A stretch of 64,000 bases of DNA from Gliomastix tumulicola. Lineage: Eukaryota > Ascomycota > Sordariomycetes > Hypocreales > Bionectriaceae. Under the pieces are notes generated by a model. That model saw nothing but the letters and a program-made list of their open reading frames with translations. It searched no databases and was not told the DNA's origin. The first letter of the stretch is position 1. Each line of letters opens with the position of its first letter. The stretch lies in the NCBI GenBank assembly GCA_001599755.1, contig BCHX01000002.1, positions 620,001 to 684,000 on the forward strand. The letters are read 5' to 3'. Positions 54,640 through 64,000 of the stretch are shown piece by piece. A program made the translations under genes and the position numbers.

Positions 54640-57070
54640 AATGAGAGGCAGGAGCCTAACGGAAGGACTACGATCTCACGACTTGCTTGAGATTTACATG
54701 AGGCACTTTTCTCGGTGCCAATCTGACGACTTCTACGATTTTCATTGCGAGTCGGCACGGATCCTCACCACGATTTACGGAGTTTTTGATTTTGACGTCT
54801 TTCAAGATCTATTTACGGGATGGGATGCAAAGGGATCTTACTCGGATATCAGGTGCTTAGAATGGGCATCATCACGGCGTGTGGGATCACATCGCATAGG
54901 GTGAACAGACCACGAATCGCCTCACAGGTTTAATTCCAGACAGGTCTTTAGTCACTCAATACAGAACTTTGCTCACCAGACTGACGCGCCTTCATGGGAC
55001 ATCCACAGATGATTCTCAGCTGACAAAGAGGTGAGGCCTCACTTGAATAGCAACTGACTAACGCAGCAGCCAAGAAAATCATGAGGAAGGTGGCCCAGCC
55101 TGCGACATGTTACGTGAGCCATTTGCCTTCGTATTCTCCTAGGCGCCGGGACGTGCCCTTCTCCCTCGACGTCCGCGGTCGAGCGTGTCCGAGCACATTC
55201 TTCTCGGTTTGACGCGGGTGAGGTTGCATCTCCAGCGGTGAAAGGGCCAGCGAGCGTGCACGTGGCGGTCCGATCATGCAACGGCAGGGGTGGGCTTGCA
55301 GCAGAGGATTTTGTTTCGAACGAGATCCTGTGCTTCGGCTTCTGCCTGGCCTCCCCGACATCATGCAGGAAACAGCGCACGAAACCGGCATGTTCGGTCG
55401 GTCACGGGGAAGAAGAAGAAGAGGGCACGCGCGCGCGGGAGCTGCGGACATTGAGCGAGAGGGAGGAGGAATATCGCCAGCTGGAAGCGCGTTCGTTGCA
55501 GGGCGAGACGGTCGGCGAACTACCGGTGCTGGGGGTGTGCACGGCTTTCACTCAGCGCTACTCGTAGGTGGAAAATCGGCAGACCGGCCCTGGCTCGTCG
55601 TAATTTCTTCTTCTTACTAACACGGGCTCAGCGATGGGCAGGGCCTCTCTCATCTCGGGTGGTGAAGCCATCGACAGGCCATGCCCCCGGGCTTGCCATC
55701 GGTGCACAGCCAGGGAAGACAAGAGATGACAGCAGCAAAAACGTATGATGTGCAATTAGTAAATAGCAGCCACGAGATCGAAAGCAGTATCATTGGGCGA
55801 GAGTGCAATTACCGACTGCAGAACTACTCGGATCTCGTCACCGATCTACTAAGGCTGGCTGGCTGCCAGTAGGCTATTCGCATTGGGCTAAGTTCACGAG
55901 TAATGCACGTTTTTCTGTTTTCCAGCTAGATCAGCTCTGCGGAGATATTCCAACACGTGAGTCTGAGCTTTGGACCCCAGAGACACGAGACACGAGACAC
56001 GAGGGCGCGCGCGCACGAGCACCAACAAAAAAAAAGATGAAGCAACAGCGTCCAGAGGCGGGCGGGACAAGTCGATATATCCAGGAATCATGAATGCCGT
56101 TCGACAACGGGATTCGCCCCATCTTTTGGAAGCCCAAACCGCACTAACAAACCAGGATCCCCTGCCATCGGACAGGGATGCCGCTGTCAATCCTTGCAGC
56201 TTGACAGGTTCAATTTCCCCGACTGACGTAAGTCGAGCTGGAGCGGGGAATAGACAGAGAGCAAAGAGATCCGGCAAGGCGGGAGAGCTGAAGATGGGGT
56301 TAGTTATCATCTGGGAAGGTGGACTTCCACTTATCGATTTTGCACCTAAAAATAAGAACAGGGGATCTGCTTGATACCATGTTTCAGGGTGTCGGATCGG
56401 GTTTAGAGGTTGCATGATGAATGCCGTCTGGCTAAGGCGTTCGGGGCAGCTGGATTTTGTTGGCGTTGTTGTTTTTACGTGGTATGAGCTACTACATCGT
56501 CATGATCTTCGGTCAAGTTTCGACAGTCACAGGAGGATTGTAGGATGAGGCATCTGATGATTTCAAATTTGTCTCTGGCGACTTTGAATTTGGTAAATCT
56601 CTAAACTAATGTGTGTGTGTTTGTTGAGCTTCGTTGGCTCGCAACAATGGTATAACCTCCCAATTCCATTTTTTGCCCTTGTCCAGGGATATTCGCTGTA
56701 TCCCCTCCCTTGTACGCCCCTGGTCCTTTGCTTTCCAGTGTGTGTGTGTGTCATCGTGAAATGAATTCGTGATGCGAAAGATGTTTAATGACACAGACGG
56801 AGAGTGAGAAAAAAAAGTGAGAAAAAAAGTCTTCGATGAAAGAGTGTAAAGAAATGTATGTATCAAATATGGAACTTGAGAAGCGAAGATGGTAGTAGTA
56901 AATGTGTCGTGAGAAGGTAAAGGAGATCGCTCGTCATGCGATGGCGTTTTTTTGCTGTGGGTGATGATCATCCCTTCAGCTGTAGGTCGGTCTCAGATGA
57001 GGAAGTAGATGTGTGTGAAAGAGTGTATCGTGTGTTGCGTTGTAACAGATGGTAATGCACGTGCAGTGAT
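54640..57070. other. Convergent intergenic region, 2.4 kb
   Basis: Between the GTPase and thioesterase stops I find no supported gene. Open frames of 60-180 codons occur, but none has a domain or plausible splicing. Simple repeats are a GACACGAGACACGAGACACGAG array (about 55979-56002) and TG runs near 56610 and 56740. The 3' UTRs of both genes must lie here. Confidence 0.45.
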
Positions 57071-57949
57071 TTACATGCACTGCAGCTCAGCCAGCATGCG
57101 CTGGCGAGCAGAAGGCTGCGTGAGCCTGTCGAAGGCGGTGCGCAGAGCCTTGGACGTCGACTCGATGCGGTCGGGATCGAAGATGTTGAAGTGGTTGCCG
57201 GGGATGTCGATGACGCGCGCGAACATCTTGGCCTCGTAGCCCGCCCAGCCGAGGGCGCGCTCCTTGCGGTGTGCGTCAATCATGGACGTCTTGCAGCCCT
57301 CCTCCTCCTCCATGGGGACGGACTCCTTGGCCTTGATGAGGATCGTCTTGGGCCTCTTGCCCGCGAGCGCGCCCTCCCACCGCGGGGGCTCCCAGTCCTC
57401 GAGCATGCGGACGGCCTCGGCCATGCACCGCGTCGACAGGATCTCGTTGCGCGTCTTGCCGTCCTCGGAGAAGTCGAGCGGCTCGTAGTCGGCCGTGTTG
57501 GTGCGCTGCAGGGCGGTCGGCCCGGCGTAGGCCGTGTCGACCATGACGATGCCGACGACGTTGATCTTGGCGTCCGAGGCCAGCTCGTGCGCGACCTCGA
57601 GCGCGAGCATGCCGCCGAGCGACCACCCGCCCAGCAGGATGTCGACGGACCCGTCGGCCTTGCGGCGGCAGCGGAAGTCCTTGCGGTCGATGGCGGTGCG
57701 GATGTAGTCGGCGTAGACCTTGCCCATCTGCGGCAGGCCGCCGAGGAAGATGTTGCCCGAGTAGAAGTACGGGTTGCGGATGGCGTAGACGTTGCGGTAC
57801 AGCGCGCCGAGGCAGTGGTAGGGGTACGTCGTGCCGCCGCCGTCGTGGATGAGGATGGCCGTCGTTGACGAGCAGGCCGTCGAGCTCGGGAAGCTGAAGT
57901 CCTCGGGCTGGATGTGCTCCGGGTTGAGCTCCTGCATCGACTTGAACAT
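57071..57949 (-). CDS. Stand-alone thioesterase-domain protein (alpha/beta hydrolase)
   Basis: It resembles the thioesterase domains that release products from polyketide or peptide synthases, here as an independent 292-residue enzyme. Single exon. The oxyanion-side motif is AILIHDGGGTTYPYHCLG, followed by RNPYFYSGN. The nucleophile elbow is GGWSLGGMLALEVA (Ser110), the acid Asp138 in IVMVDTAYAG, and the histidine His253 in IPGNHFNIFD. The start MFKSMQEL at 57949 is preferred over a Met 28 codons upstream, whose extension looks like 5' UTR translation. No polyketide or peptide synthase gene is in this window, so it is an orphan here; it may act in trans on another cluster or on small esters. 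Confidence 0.88.
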   Translation of the reverse strand: MFKSMQELNPEHIQPEDFSFPSSTACSSTTAILIHDGGGTTYPYHCLGALYRNVYAIRNPYFYSGNIFLGGLPQMGKVYADYIRTAIDRKDFRCRRKADGSVDILLGGWSLGGMLALEVAHELASDAKINVVGIVMVDTAYAGPTALQRTNTADYEPLDFSEDGKTRNEILSTRCMAEAVRMLEDWEPPRWEGALAGKRPKTILIKAKESVPMEEEEGCKTSMIDAHRKERALGWAGYEAKMFARVIDIPGNHFNIFDPDRIESTSKALRTAFDRLTQPSARQRMLAELQCM

Positions 57950-60443
57950 GATGCCGGTTGTGATGGGGAAAGTAACGAAGAAAGGATGTAGGTAGGTAGG
58001 TCGGGATGGTATAGAGATGGTATCACCAATCACCAGGATCCGATGATACTCGTCTGATGTGACAGAAGCGGTAATAGAACATTTACTAGTAGTAGAGATG
58101 TTGTTTTGGTTTTTGCTGTGTTTTTCCTGTTCCCGTTATTGTCAATGGGTGGGAAACCGCGGTGCCTAGGCTAGCTAGGGCGTGTTACAAAATGCAACGA
58201 AGCACGACGAGCCAAAGGAAAGAAGAGAGGCGTAAGGAAATAATGGGAAAAAAAGGTCATGATATTCAAGAGAGAAGCTTGAGGCGAAAGATGAGGGAGG
58301 GCAGGACGTGATATAACATTGGACACCGGCTCCATGATGACTCCACGAGCACGCTGGCGATCCTTGGACCCGACGCACTGTCCACGGCACCCAGTTCTCA
58401 GAATAGAAGCGATCTGTTTGGAAATTGCTGGTAAGCTGGCCTTGCCTTGCTGGCTGGCTTGCTTGCTTGCTTTCTCCATCTCGAACCTCGAAACAGGCAG
58501 CCCTGTCGTTGGGAATCAGAGTGTGCAGGGGACAGGGATGCTGTGCTAGCTGCAGGGGTCTCGAAACGTGGATCGGACAGGGATGGGGGAGAGATGGAGC
58601 AGGGCACGACATAATACCAACGCCCACATACATACAAGCCCTGCGAGTACCAGGCAAGCGTGCAGCACGAGCTCGGCATTGACCGTGAAAGCCTATCCGG
58701 CCAATCAGAGGCGGGGTTGACTAACGCAGGTCCCAGGTCCGTCATTGGAGCAGAACTGGTGTTGGTGCTGGTTGTTGGAGACGACGAAGGATTCCAGGGG
58801 TCCATCCATCTCTCCTCAGGCCCTCTGGTGCCGGTTTTAGTCTGATGTCTCCAAATTGGCCTGCCGGCTTACAAGCTCCGAGTAATAACGGTGCTGACCA
58901 GTTGAGCTTCAACATGCGAGATTCACCGCCCATGGGCTGGCTTGTTGCTGGTGCTGAGTCGATAAAAACATGGCCAGGCCATGCCTCCATTACTCCTCTA
59001 CAGGGATCAGTTTACGGACATTTTTCTCGGCGGAGAATACACAGATATTTCGAGTACCGCAGTGATACCACCCTGCAGGATTCCGGGTGGCCTCACGACG
59101 CAGAGATCGCCGGGGGGGATCCCTCTCCAGCACTCCTGCTTCACACGGAAGTAGCAGGAGACTCCCCCAACTGCCTTGTACCTCCTCCGCTGAAACACGC
59201 AGTAAAGATACCAATGACGGCCAGACCGATCGTGGTGTGACGAAAGAGGACTAGATGAGTGAACCGTGGAGGGGACAGCTCTGGGGCTTGCAAGGGTCGC
59301 CATCCTGTCTCCCTGCAGTCTGAGATAAGTTCGACTGCCAGCACGACCAACAGGACCCAGTTCTCCCTCCCCAGCGAGAGCCCGCCCGCGGGACCGGCAG
59401 CTGCACCTGCAGCTGGTTGCTGTTGCCTGGCAGCTATATTTACAGCTGGCCATGTGCGAGCCTCATCGGCTCCACGGGCTTGTTTCATCCTGCTATATTG
59501 CAATTCTGGGTCGCTGATATCAAAAATAGCTTTGCGTGATTCCAGCACCCCCAGCCCTCTCGTCTCACGCTTCGGAGGAAAGCGATGGGTTAGCAGATTG
59601 GCTTCGTCCCAACGTAGGGATGATGAGCGGTCAAGTCTGACATGCCGTCGGCACCTGTGTGTGATGTGATCCAGGAATAGGGTCAAGCTTGAATCTCGCT
59701 CGGTGGCTTTCCACCGCCCTGCGCCCGTCTCTGCGTTTCCCGGATGGAGTCCTGCGCGCGCGATGACTGACTGACTGTCCCTCCTCCTCCTCCATCGCGT
59801 GATGCTTGGGAGTCCGCCTCGACGCTCCGCCTACATGCTGCTCAGTGCGCTGCAAGCTCCATCCGCAAACGTTGTCACCACACTTGCGGCCGTGGACCAT
59901 AATGCCGCTCATCACATCAACCCGCGCGGTTGCACATCCATGACCTAAGTGAGTAGGCCCTCTTCGGAACCAATACACACCATCGATACCCGAGTGGTGT
60001 GACCAATCCATGACGGGCAACCTGCACGGCCACGGGCTCTCGTCTCCGGGCACTGACTTCATCGGCGAAGGGGATCGGCAGTCCTAGGCAGCGGTATTCT
60101 TCAGCACCGTCCCAATCCTTGGTGATGATCCGTGGAGACGTCGCATTCACCAACAGCATCCCACGTGCGGACGGCGTTCATCCGTCAATGCTTTCTCTTT
60201 CTCACACTCTCTCTCTGCTCGTCTCAGAAACACATGGCGGGCTCCAGCGGCGGCCGTCCCTCGCCCAGAAATAGTCCGCAACGGACAGGGAATAGTGTTG
60301 ATACAAACCGTCTAACGGTGCGTCGACGGTTTCCACGTATATGTCGTCGGTAATATGATACAGGATATGTTGGTACAGTTTGGGCAGCGTTTTGTTCCAG
60401 TTGGTGGTGCGTCCTGCGCATGTTGGTTCCCAGCTCCGTCTCG
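57950..60443. other. Intergenic region, 2.5 kb
   Basis: It separates the thioesterase 5' end from the 3' end of the next minus gene. No supported gene: the many frames of 60-180 codons on both strands are low-complexity and lack domains. It contains GCTT/GCTG-rich simple sequence near 58445-58475 and GTAGGTAGGTAGG near 57987-58000. Confidence 0.45.
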
Positions 60444-61907
60444 TCACGCTGATGGTGCTGGGGCACGGTTCTCGGCGAGATAGCCCTCGAGTCGCCACAG
60501 GAGGAGGTGGAGGTTGGTCGAGCTACGCGAGGATTTTCGTTTCAGCACGTATTTCTGCTCCCCAGATCGTCGTCCCTGGCCCCCGTCCTGACCAAACAGA
60601 ACCGGCGCCGATGCCCTCAGTCTCGCCACCTCCTCCGTCCCGAGCAGCCTGTTCAGGTCGTAAACGGGCATTTTTCGGTCATAGCTGACCCCGCTCACGT
60701 CCAGCGTCACGTATCCTGGAAACGGCGCCGTATTGCTCGCTCCGTCCTCGGTCCTCGTCTTCGTCGCACCGTCATCGGCTCGAAGAAGCAGGACCGATCC
60801 CCTCTGCCTCACGTGTTTGACATCATCCCAGCTGTCCACCCGCTCAATCTGCTGCTGAGGTGAGAAGTGCTCACTAGCTGTGCCCCTCGCGATCAGAGCA
60901 TCGACCACCGCCTGCTGCATCATTTTCAGCAGCACGTCATTCATGTCGGGACGGAACACGGCGGCTCGGTAGGCTGGCGTGTATCCCATGCCAGTACGAC
61001 CACCCAGCAGCTTCCCCGCGTTCCTCTTCGCCTCCCCTATGAATCTCAGCAGAGGCCTGTCCGCCAACATGTATCCGGTGATATGTCCCTTTCCTCGTTT
61101 CTCGGGGTCTTCGTCGTAAGGGATGATGTCGCTTGTGTCGCTGTCGTCCTCCACCAACGATCCAGGCGTCGATGACGATGTCGGAGCCCCCTCACCTACA
61201 GATCTTCCATCCATCTTCCTGCTAACACTGTCTTCTTGCACGTCATTCTCGTTCGCAAACGAGGCATCGGCGGTGGATTCGACTTCTCCAGGTTCGGACG
61301 GCTCAGGCAGGGATCGCAGCTCCTTGAAGGTCAAGGGGCCGGGTGCATACCACAGATCGTTCGTCTCCGGGTGGTTGATCACTTCGAAGTCCTGCAGGAA
61401 GTATCGTGGTAAAGCGAGCTGGGTCACGCCGCATAACCGGATCGGTGTCGCCAGCGCACGTGCTGTCCACGACAATCAGTACTCGGCTCACGTTTCTTCT
61501 CCTCCTTGTCCCTTCCCTATCCCTCCAAGATCGCCCCCCCCCCCCCCCCCCCCTTTATTTGCCAGGCGTGCCCGCGGGATGAAAAACCGTGACTCACCGT
61601 AAGGGTTCCAGATGAGCTTCCTCCTAAACCGCCCCGTGGGTGATCTCGGCTCCTCCTTGGTCACTCGTCGTCTCGATCGTATCCATGATGGTTCGAACAG
61701 CGGCGATATCGGTAAGTCGCCCCCCGCCGTAGAGACCGTCTTCTTCTCCGTGTCGATGCGTACCGGCTTCCCATGCTCGTCATCGCCCAAGCCCGACTCG
61801 ATGTGCGCCAGGAGCGCCTCGTCCGTCAGCGCCGACCGGTCGTAGGATGTCCATCGCTTCGCTTGCCAGCTCCTGCATGTCCTCTGGACAGCGCTGCACC
61901 TCCGCAT
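60444..61907 (-). CDS. Putative mitochondrial protein of unknown function, 442 residues
   Basis: I do not recognise a named family. There are two exons, 61907-61598 and 61462-60444. The intron (GTGAGT...GGACAG) holds a 19-base poly-C/G run, and the frame rejoins as LIWNPY/ARALATPIRLCGV. The start MRRCSAVQRTCRSWQAKRW at 61907 is chosen because it gives a basic, Ser/Arg-rich, acid-free N-terminus typical of mitochondrial presequences; a Met 54 codons upstream is possible. Well-ordered blocks are TPIRLCGVTQLALPRYFLQDF, TNDLWYAPGPL, GHITGYMLADRPLLRFI, GYTPAYRAAVFRPDMNDVLLKMM and FPGYVTLDVSGVSYDRKMPVYDLNRLLG, the last suggesting a small beta-rich domain. The middle 80 residues are acidic and disordered. 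It is divergent from clpP. Confidence 0.72.
61535..61553. repeat. Poly-C tract (C19) within an intron
   Basis: Nineteen consecutive C on the plus strand (G on the coding strand) in the intron of the putative mitochondrial gene. Length may be inexact in the assembly. Confidence 0.9.
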
Positions 61908-62277
61908 CCTCGGCGGCCTCTGCTGGATAAAAAGGCTGGCTGGCGGGAAATAGCTCGTTCGTGCAGCTGGCGGCGTGGCTTGATTGATGATTTGGCTCCG
62001 GCTTGTCCTCGGGTAAAAAAAAAAGTGCCAAATGCGCCGCAAGTAAGCGCGGCGCAGTGAGGTTGACAAAAAGAGTGACGATGGAGGTGCTTCAATGTCA
62101 AGCTGTTGACGACGTTGCTACCTGAAACAGAGAATAAGAATTGATATAACAAACATGTCGATGGTCTCTAGTAATTGCGATGTTTCATGATCTACTAATT
62201 GAACACTATGGGCAATTTGCCGTTCGAAGCGGCAGTCTGGAGAGTTAGCCATTTGCTTGCCTGTCTCTTGCGCTGAG

Positions 62278-62312
62278 CCGATAAGGTGGTCCGATAAGAG
62301 CTTCCTTATCGG
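62278..62312. promoter_or_regulatory. Triple CCGATAAG element (direct repeat plus hairpin) in the clpP promoter
   Basis: CCGATAAG at 62278-62285 and 62291-62298, then its inverse CTTATCGG at 62305-62312. The last two copies form an inverted repeat with 8-bp arms around a 6-base loop. It lies 55 bases before the clpP ATG in the 459-base interval shared with the divergent putative mitochondrial gene. The layout parallels the 42262-42288 element. Confidence 0.5.
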
Positions 62313-62366
62313 CATCCGAAACGGAGCAGAGCTTCAATCACAACCTCGCACCAGCTCTACACAAAA

Positions 62367-63395
62367 ATGTTGTCAAGATCGCGCCTCCTCGCAAGACCCT
62401 TGCGGTCAATACCCTCTCGGCATGTTCGGGCCTTCGGGCACATCAGATCAGGTGGCGCCGCGCCGCAGATGGACATGTACATCCCGACGCCGTACATCGA
62501 AGAGAACACGGTGAGCAAACGCCGAACGCGCCTCCCAATCACATGACGACAGCAACACGTTCTGACGGTCCAGCCACGATCCAGCCCAATGGGAGGAAAC
62601 AATGTACGCAGAAAGACCTCAATTGAGATGCTGGACAGGGCCAATGCTTACGTGACTGCGCAAAGGGGACATCTTCAGCAAGCTGCTACAGGTACGTCGC
62701 ATCGCGTGTTTCCTCGGAGGGAGACAATGGGTGACTGACGCGCAGGTACAGGAACGTATCATCTGCCTGAATGGCGAGATCAACGACTACATGTCCGCCT
62801 CCATCGTCGCCCAGCTCCTCTGGCTCGAGTCCGACACCCCCGACAAGCCGATCACCATGTACATCAACTCGCCGGGCGGATCGGTAACATCAGGTACAAC
62901 ACGCACCCTAGTCCAAGACCACGACGGAATACTCACACGCGCACCTCCCATCTAGGCATGGCCATCTACGACACCATGACGTACATCAAGTCCCCCGTGT
63001 CGACAGTCTGCGTCGGCGGAGCAGCGTCCATGGCCGCCATCCTCCTCGCAGGCGGCGAGCCAGGCAAGCGGTGCGCGCTTCCTCACAGCTCCATCATGAT
63101 CCACCAGCCGCTCGGCGGCACGAGGGGCCAGGCGTCGGATATCCTCATCTACGCGAACCAGATCCAGCGGATACGCGACCAGTCGAACCGCATCATGCAG
63201 CGGCACCTAAACCAGGCGAAAGGGTACGACCGATACACGCTGGAGGAGGTCAACGACATGATGGAGCGGGACAAGTACCTCAGCGTGGAGGAGGCGCTGG
63301 AGGTGGGCGTCATTGACGAGATCTTCACCAAGAGGAGCGACAAGGACACCACCGAGGACAATAAGGATGGGTTAGGGACGCAGGCCAAGGACTGA
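62367..63395 (+). CDS. clpP: Mitochondrial ClpP serine protease subunit
   Basis: Proteolytic chamber subunit of the matrix ClpXP protease. I reconstruct five exons: 62367-62510, 62585-62603 (19 nt), 62666-62691 (26 nt), 62752-62893 and 62956-63395, 771 nt in total, giving 256 residues. The micro-exons restore PNGRKQWDIFSKLLQ, a normal ClpP stretch, between EENT and ERIICLNGEI. The N-terminus MLSRSRLLARPLRSIPSRHVR is a mitochondrial presequence, followed by MYIPTPYIEEN. The catalytic triad is Ser135 in GGAASMAAILL, His160 in IMIHQPLGG and Asp216 in MMERDKYL. Ser-His spacing is 25 as in bacterial ClpP; His-Asp spacing is 56 instead of 49, owing to an insertion around LNQAKGYDRY. An alternative acceptor six bases earlier (CGCAG at 62745) would add Val-Gln. 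Confidence 0.95.
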
Positions 63396-64000
63396 GCAGG
63401 TGTATCTGCAGACCAGCAGAGGGAGGCAGGATTGCCGCTTGTACTCGATGAAAACGTCTATATCAAGAAGCCGTTTAATACGGAGGCATCATGCTCGCTT
63501 CATTTCAACTCGAGTCTCCATGTTCGCGTCGCACCCTGTCGGTCCGAAGGGATATTACAGCTTACGGCAACCAGACCTTGTTTTGTGGTCGTGCGCAGCG
63601 CCGAAACGCAGACACCGCCTGGCCCTACCCGGCCTTACTAAAGCTGACAGTGCCTGCATCAGGATGACACCACGCTCAGAGTCAATAGGGAAGCTCAACT
63701 GATGTAGGAATACGGAAAAGGCTTGGCTGTGGGCACAATCCCATCTGCCCAGTGGCATCGCATCAGGCATCCAACAATACGAAAGAAAGCGGCATACGAT
63801 TCAAGACAAGTGCCGTGGGATTCGGGACTCGAGGACCAAACATGACGCCTTTGCTTGGCTTCTTTAGCGCTTCTACGGGAAGAATATCCCCGACGAATTT
63901 TGCGCTGAGGCCGCTTGTGGTAGCTTCATTCCTCCTCCCCATTAGCTCAAGCTCGATCAGGCAAGCTCATAGGACCCCTTTTCTAACATTTGGTCACGGA
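63396..64000. other. Window end without a recognised gene
   Basis: There are 605 bases after clpP. Short frames of up to 100 codons exist, but no domain, splice pattern or signal is seen. The clpP 3' UTR must be here. Confidence 0.4.

Noticed and set aside
54632..54904. 90-codon frame after the GTPase stop as a separate gene
   Set aside because: It overlaps the GTPase end, has no domain, and fits 3' UTR.
57071..57949. Thioesterase as part of a biosynthetic gene cluster
   Set aside because: No synthase, tailoring enzyme or pathway regulator is adjacent in the window.
57280..58029. Arg/Ser-rich 249-codon minus frame
   Set aside because: Out-of-frame shadow of the thioesterase gene.

Overview
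The window is nuclear DNA of a filamentous ascomycete (Pezizomycotina, most likely Sordariomycetes; I cannot name a genus). The evidence is genes on both strands with short introns (about 50-100 nt, GTAAGT/GTGAGT donors, CTAAC-type branch sites, CAG/TAG acceptors), GC-rich coding sequence and typical families: HET-domain proteins, a CFEM protein, fungal phospholipase B, fungal amidases, an NCS1 permease and a mitochondrial ClpP. About 26 protein genes can be supported. I reconstructed the multi-exon models by hand from splice sites and reading-frame continuity. There are no rRNA or CRISPR features and no tRNA I could support. One 25-base assembly gap lies at 47616-47640.

Layout. 1-10 kb: 3' part of a GPI-anchored phospholipase B, a multi-pass membrane protein of unknown function, a lipid-droplet hydrolase, a secreted amidase and a CFEM surface protein. 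10.2-14.2 kb: gene-poor DNA with microsatellites and a decayed Tad-type LINE 3' end. 14.2-26.5 kb: an accessory-looking island with a HET-ankyrin protein, a cytosolic amidase divergent from an NCS1 nucleobase permease, a secreted short-chain dehydrogenase, and a second HET protein that carries a decayed extra HET domain. 26.6-33.3 kb: three minus-strand genes (an unknown protein, a small secreted SnoaL-like protein, and a 1347-residue zinc-finger-like protein spread over what look like four separate ORFs). 34-44 kb: tautomerase, Fax/metaxin-type GST, Gfo/Idh/MocA oxidoreductase, vacuolar membrane protease and a RidA-type imine deaminase. 45-48.5 kb: a Ser/Thr-rich secreted mucin-like protein with an 18-nt tandem repeat containing the gap. 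49-55 kb: a DUF89/ARMT1-type phosphatase and a dynamin-like large GTPase. 57-64 kb: a stand-alone thioesterase, a putative mitochondrial protein and ClpP, whose gene has two micro-exons.

Themes. Nitrogen salvage is suggested by two amidases and an NCS1 permease whose upstream regions are dense in GATA-factor (HGATAR) sites. Two HET genes in 12 kb, one with recently amplified ankyrin repeats, suggest a self/non-self or stress-death locus. Mitochondrial and protein quality control is represented by ClpP, RidA and the DUF89 phosphatase. The promoters next to clpP and the ridA-like gene share an unusual direct-plus-inverted arrangement of CGATAAG boxes. Functional statements rest on family recognition by eye; no database search was run.
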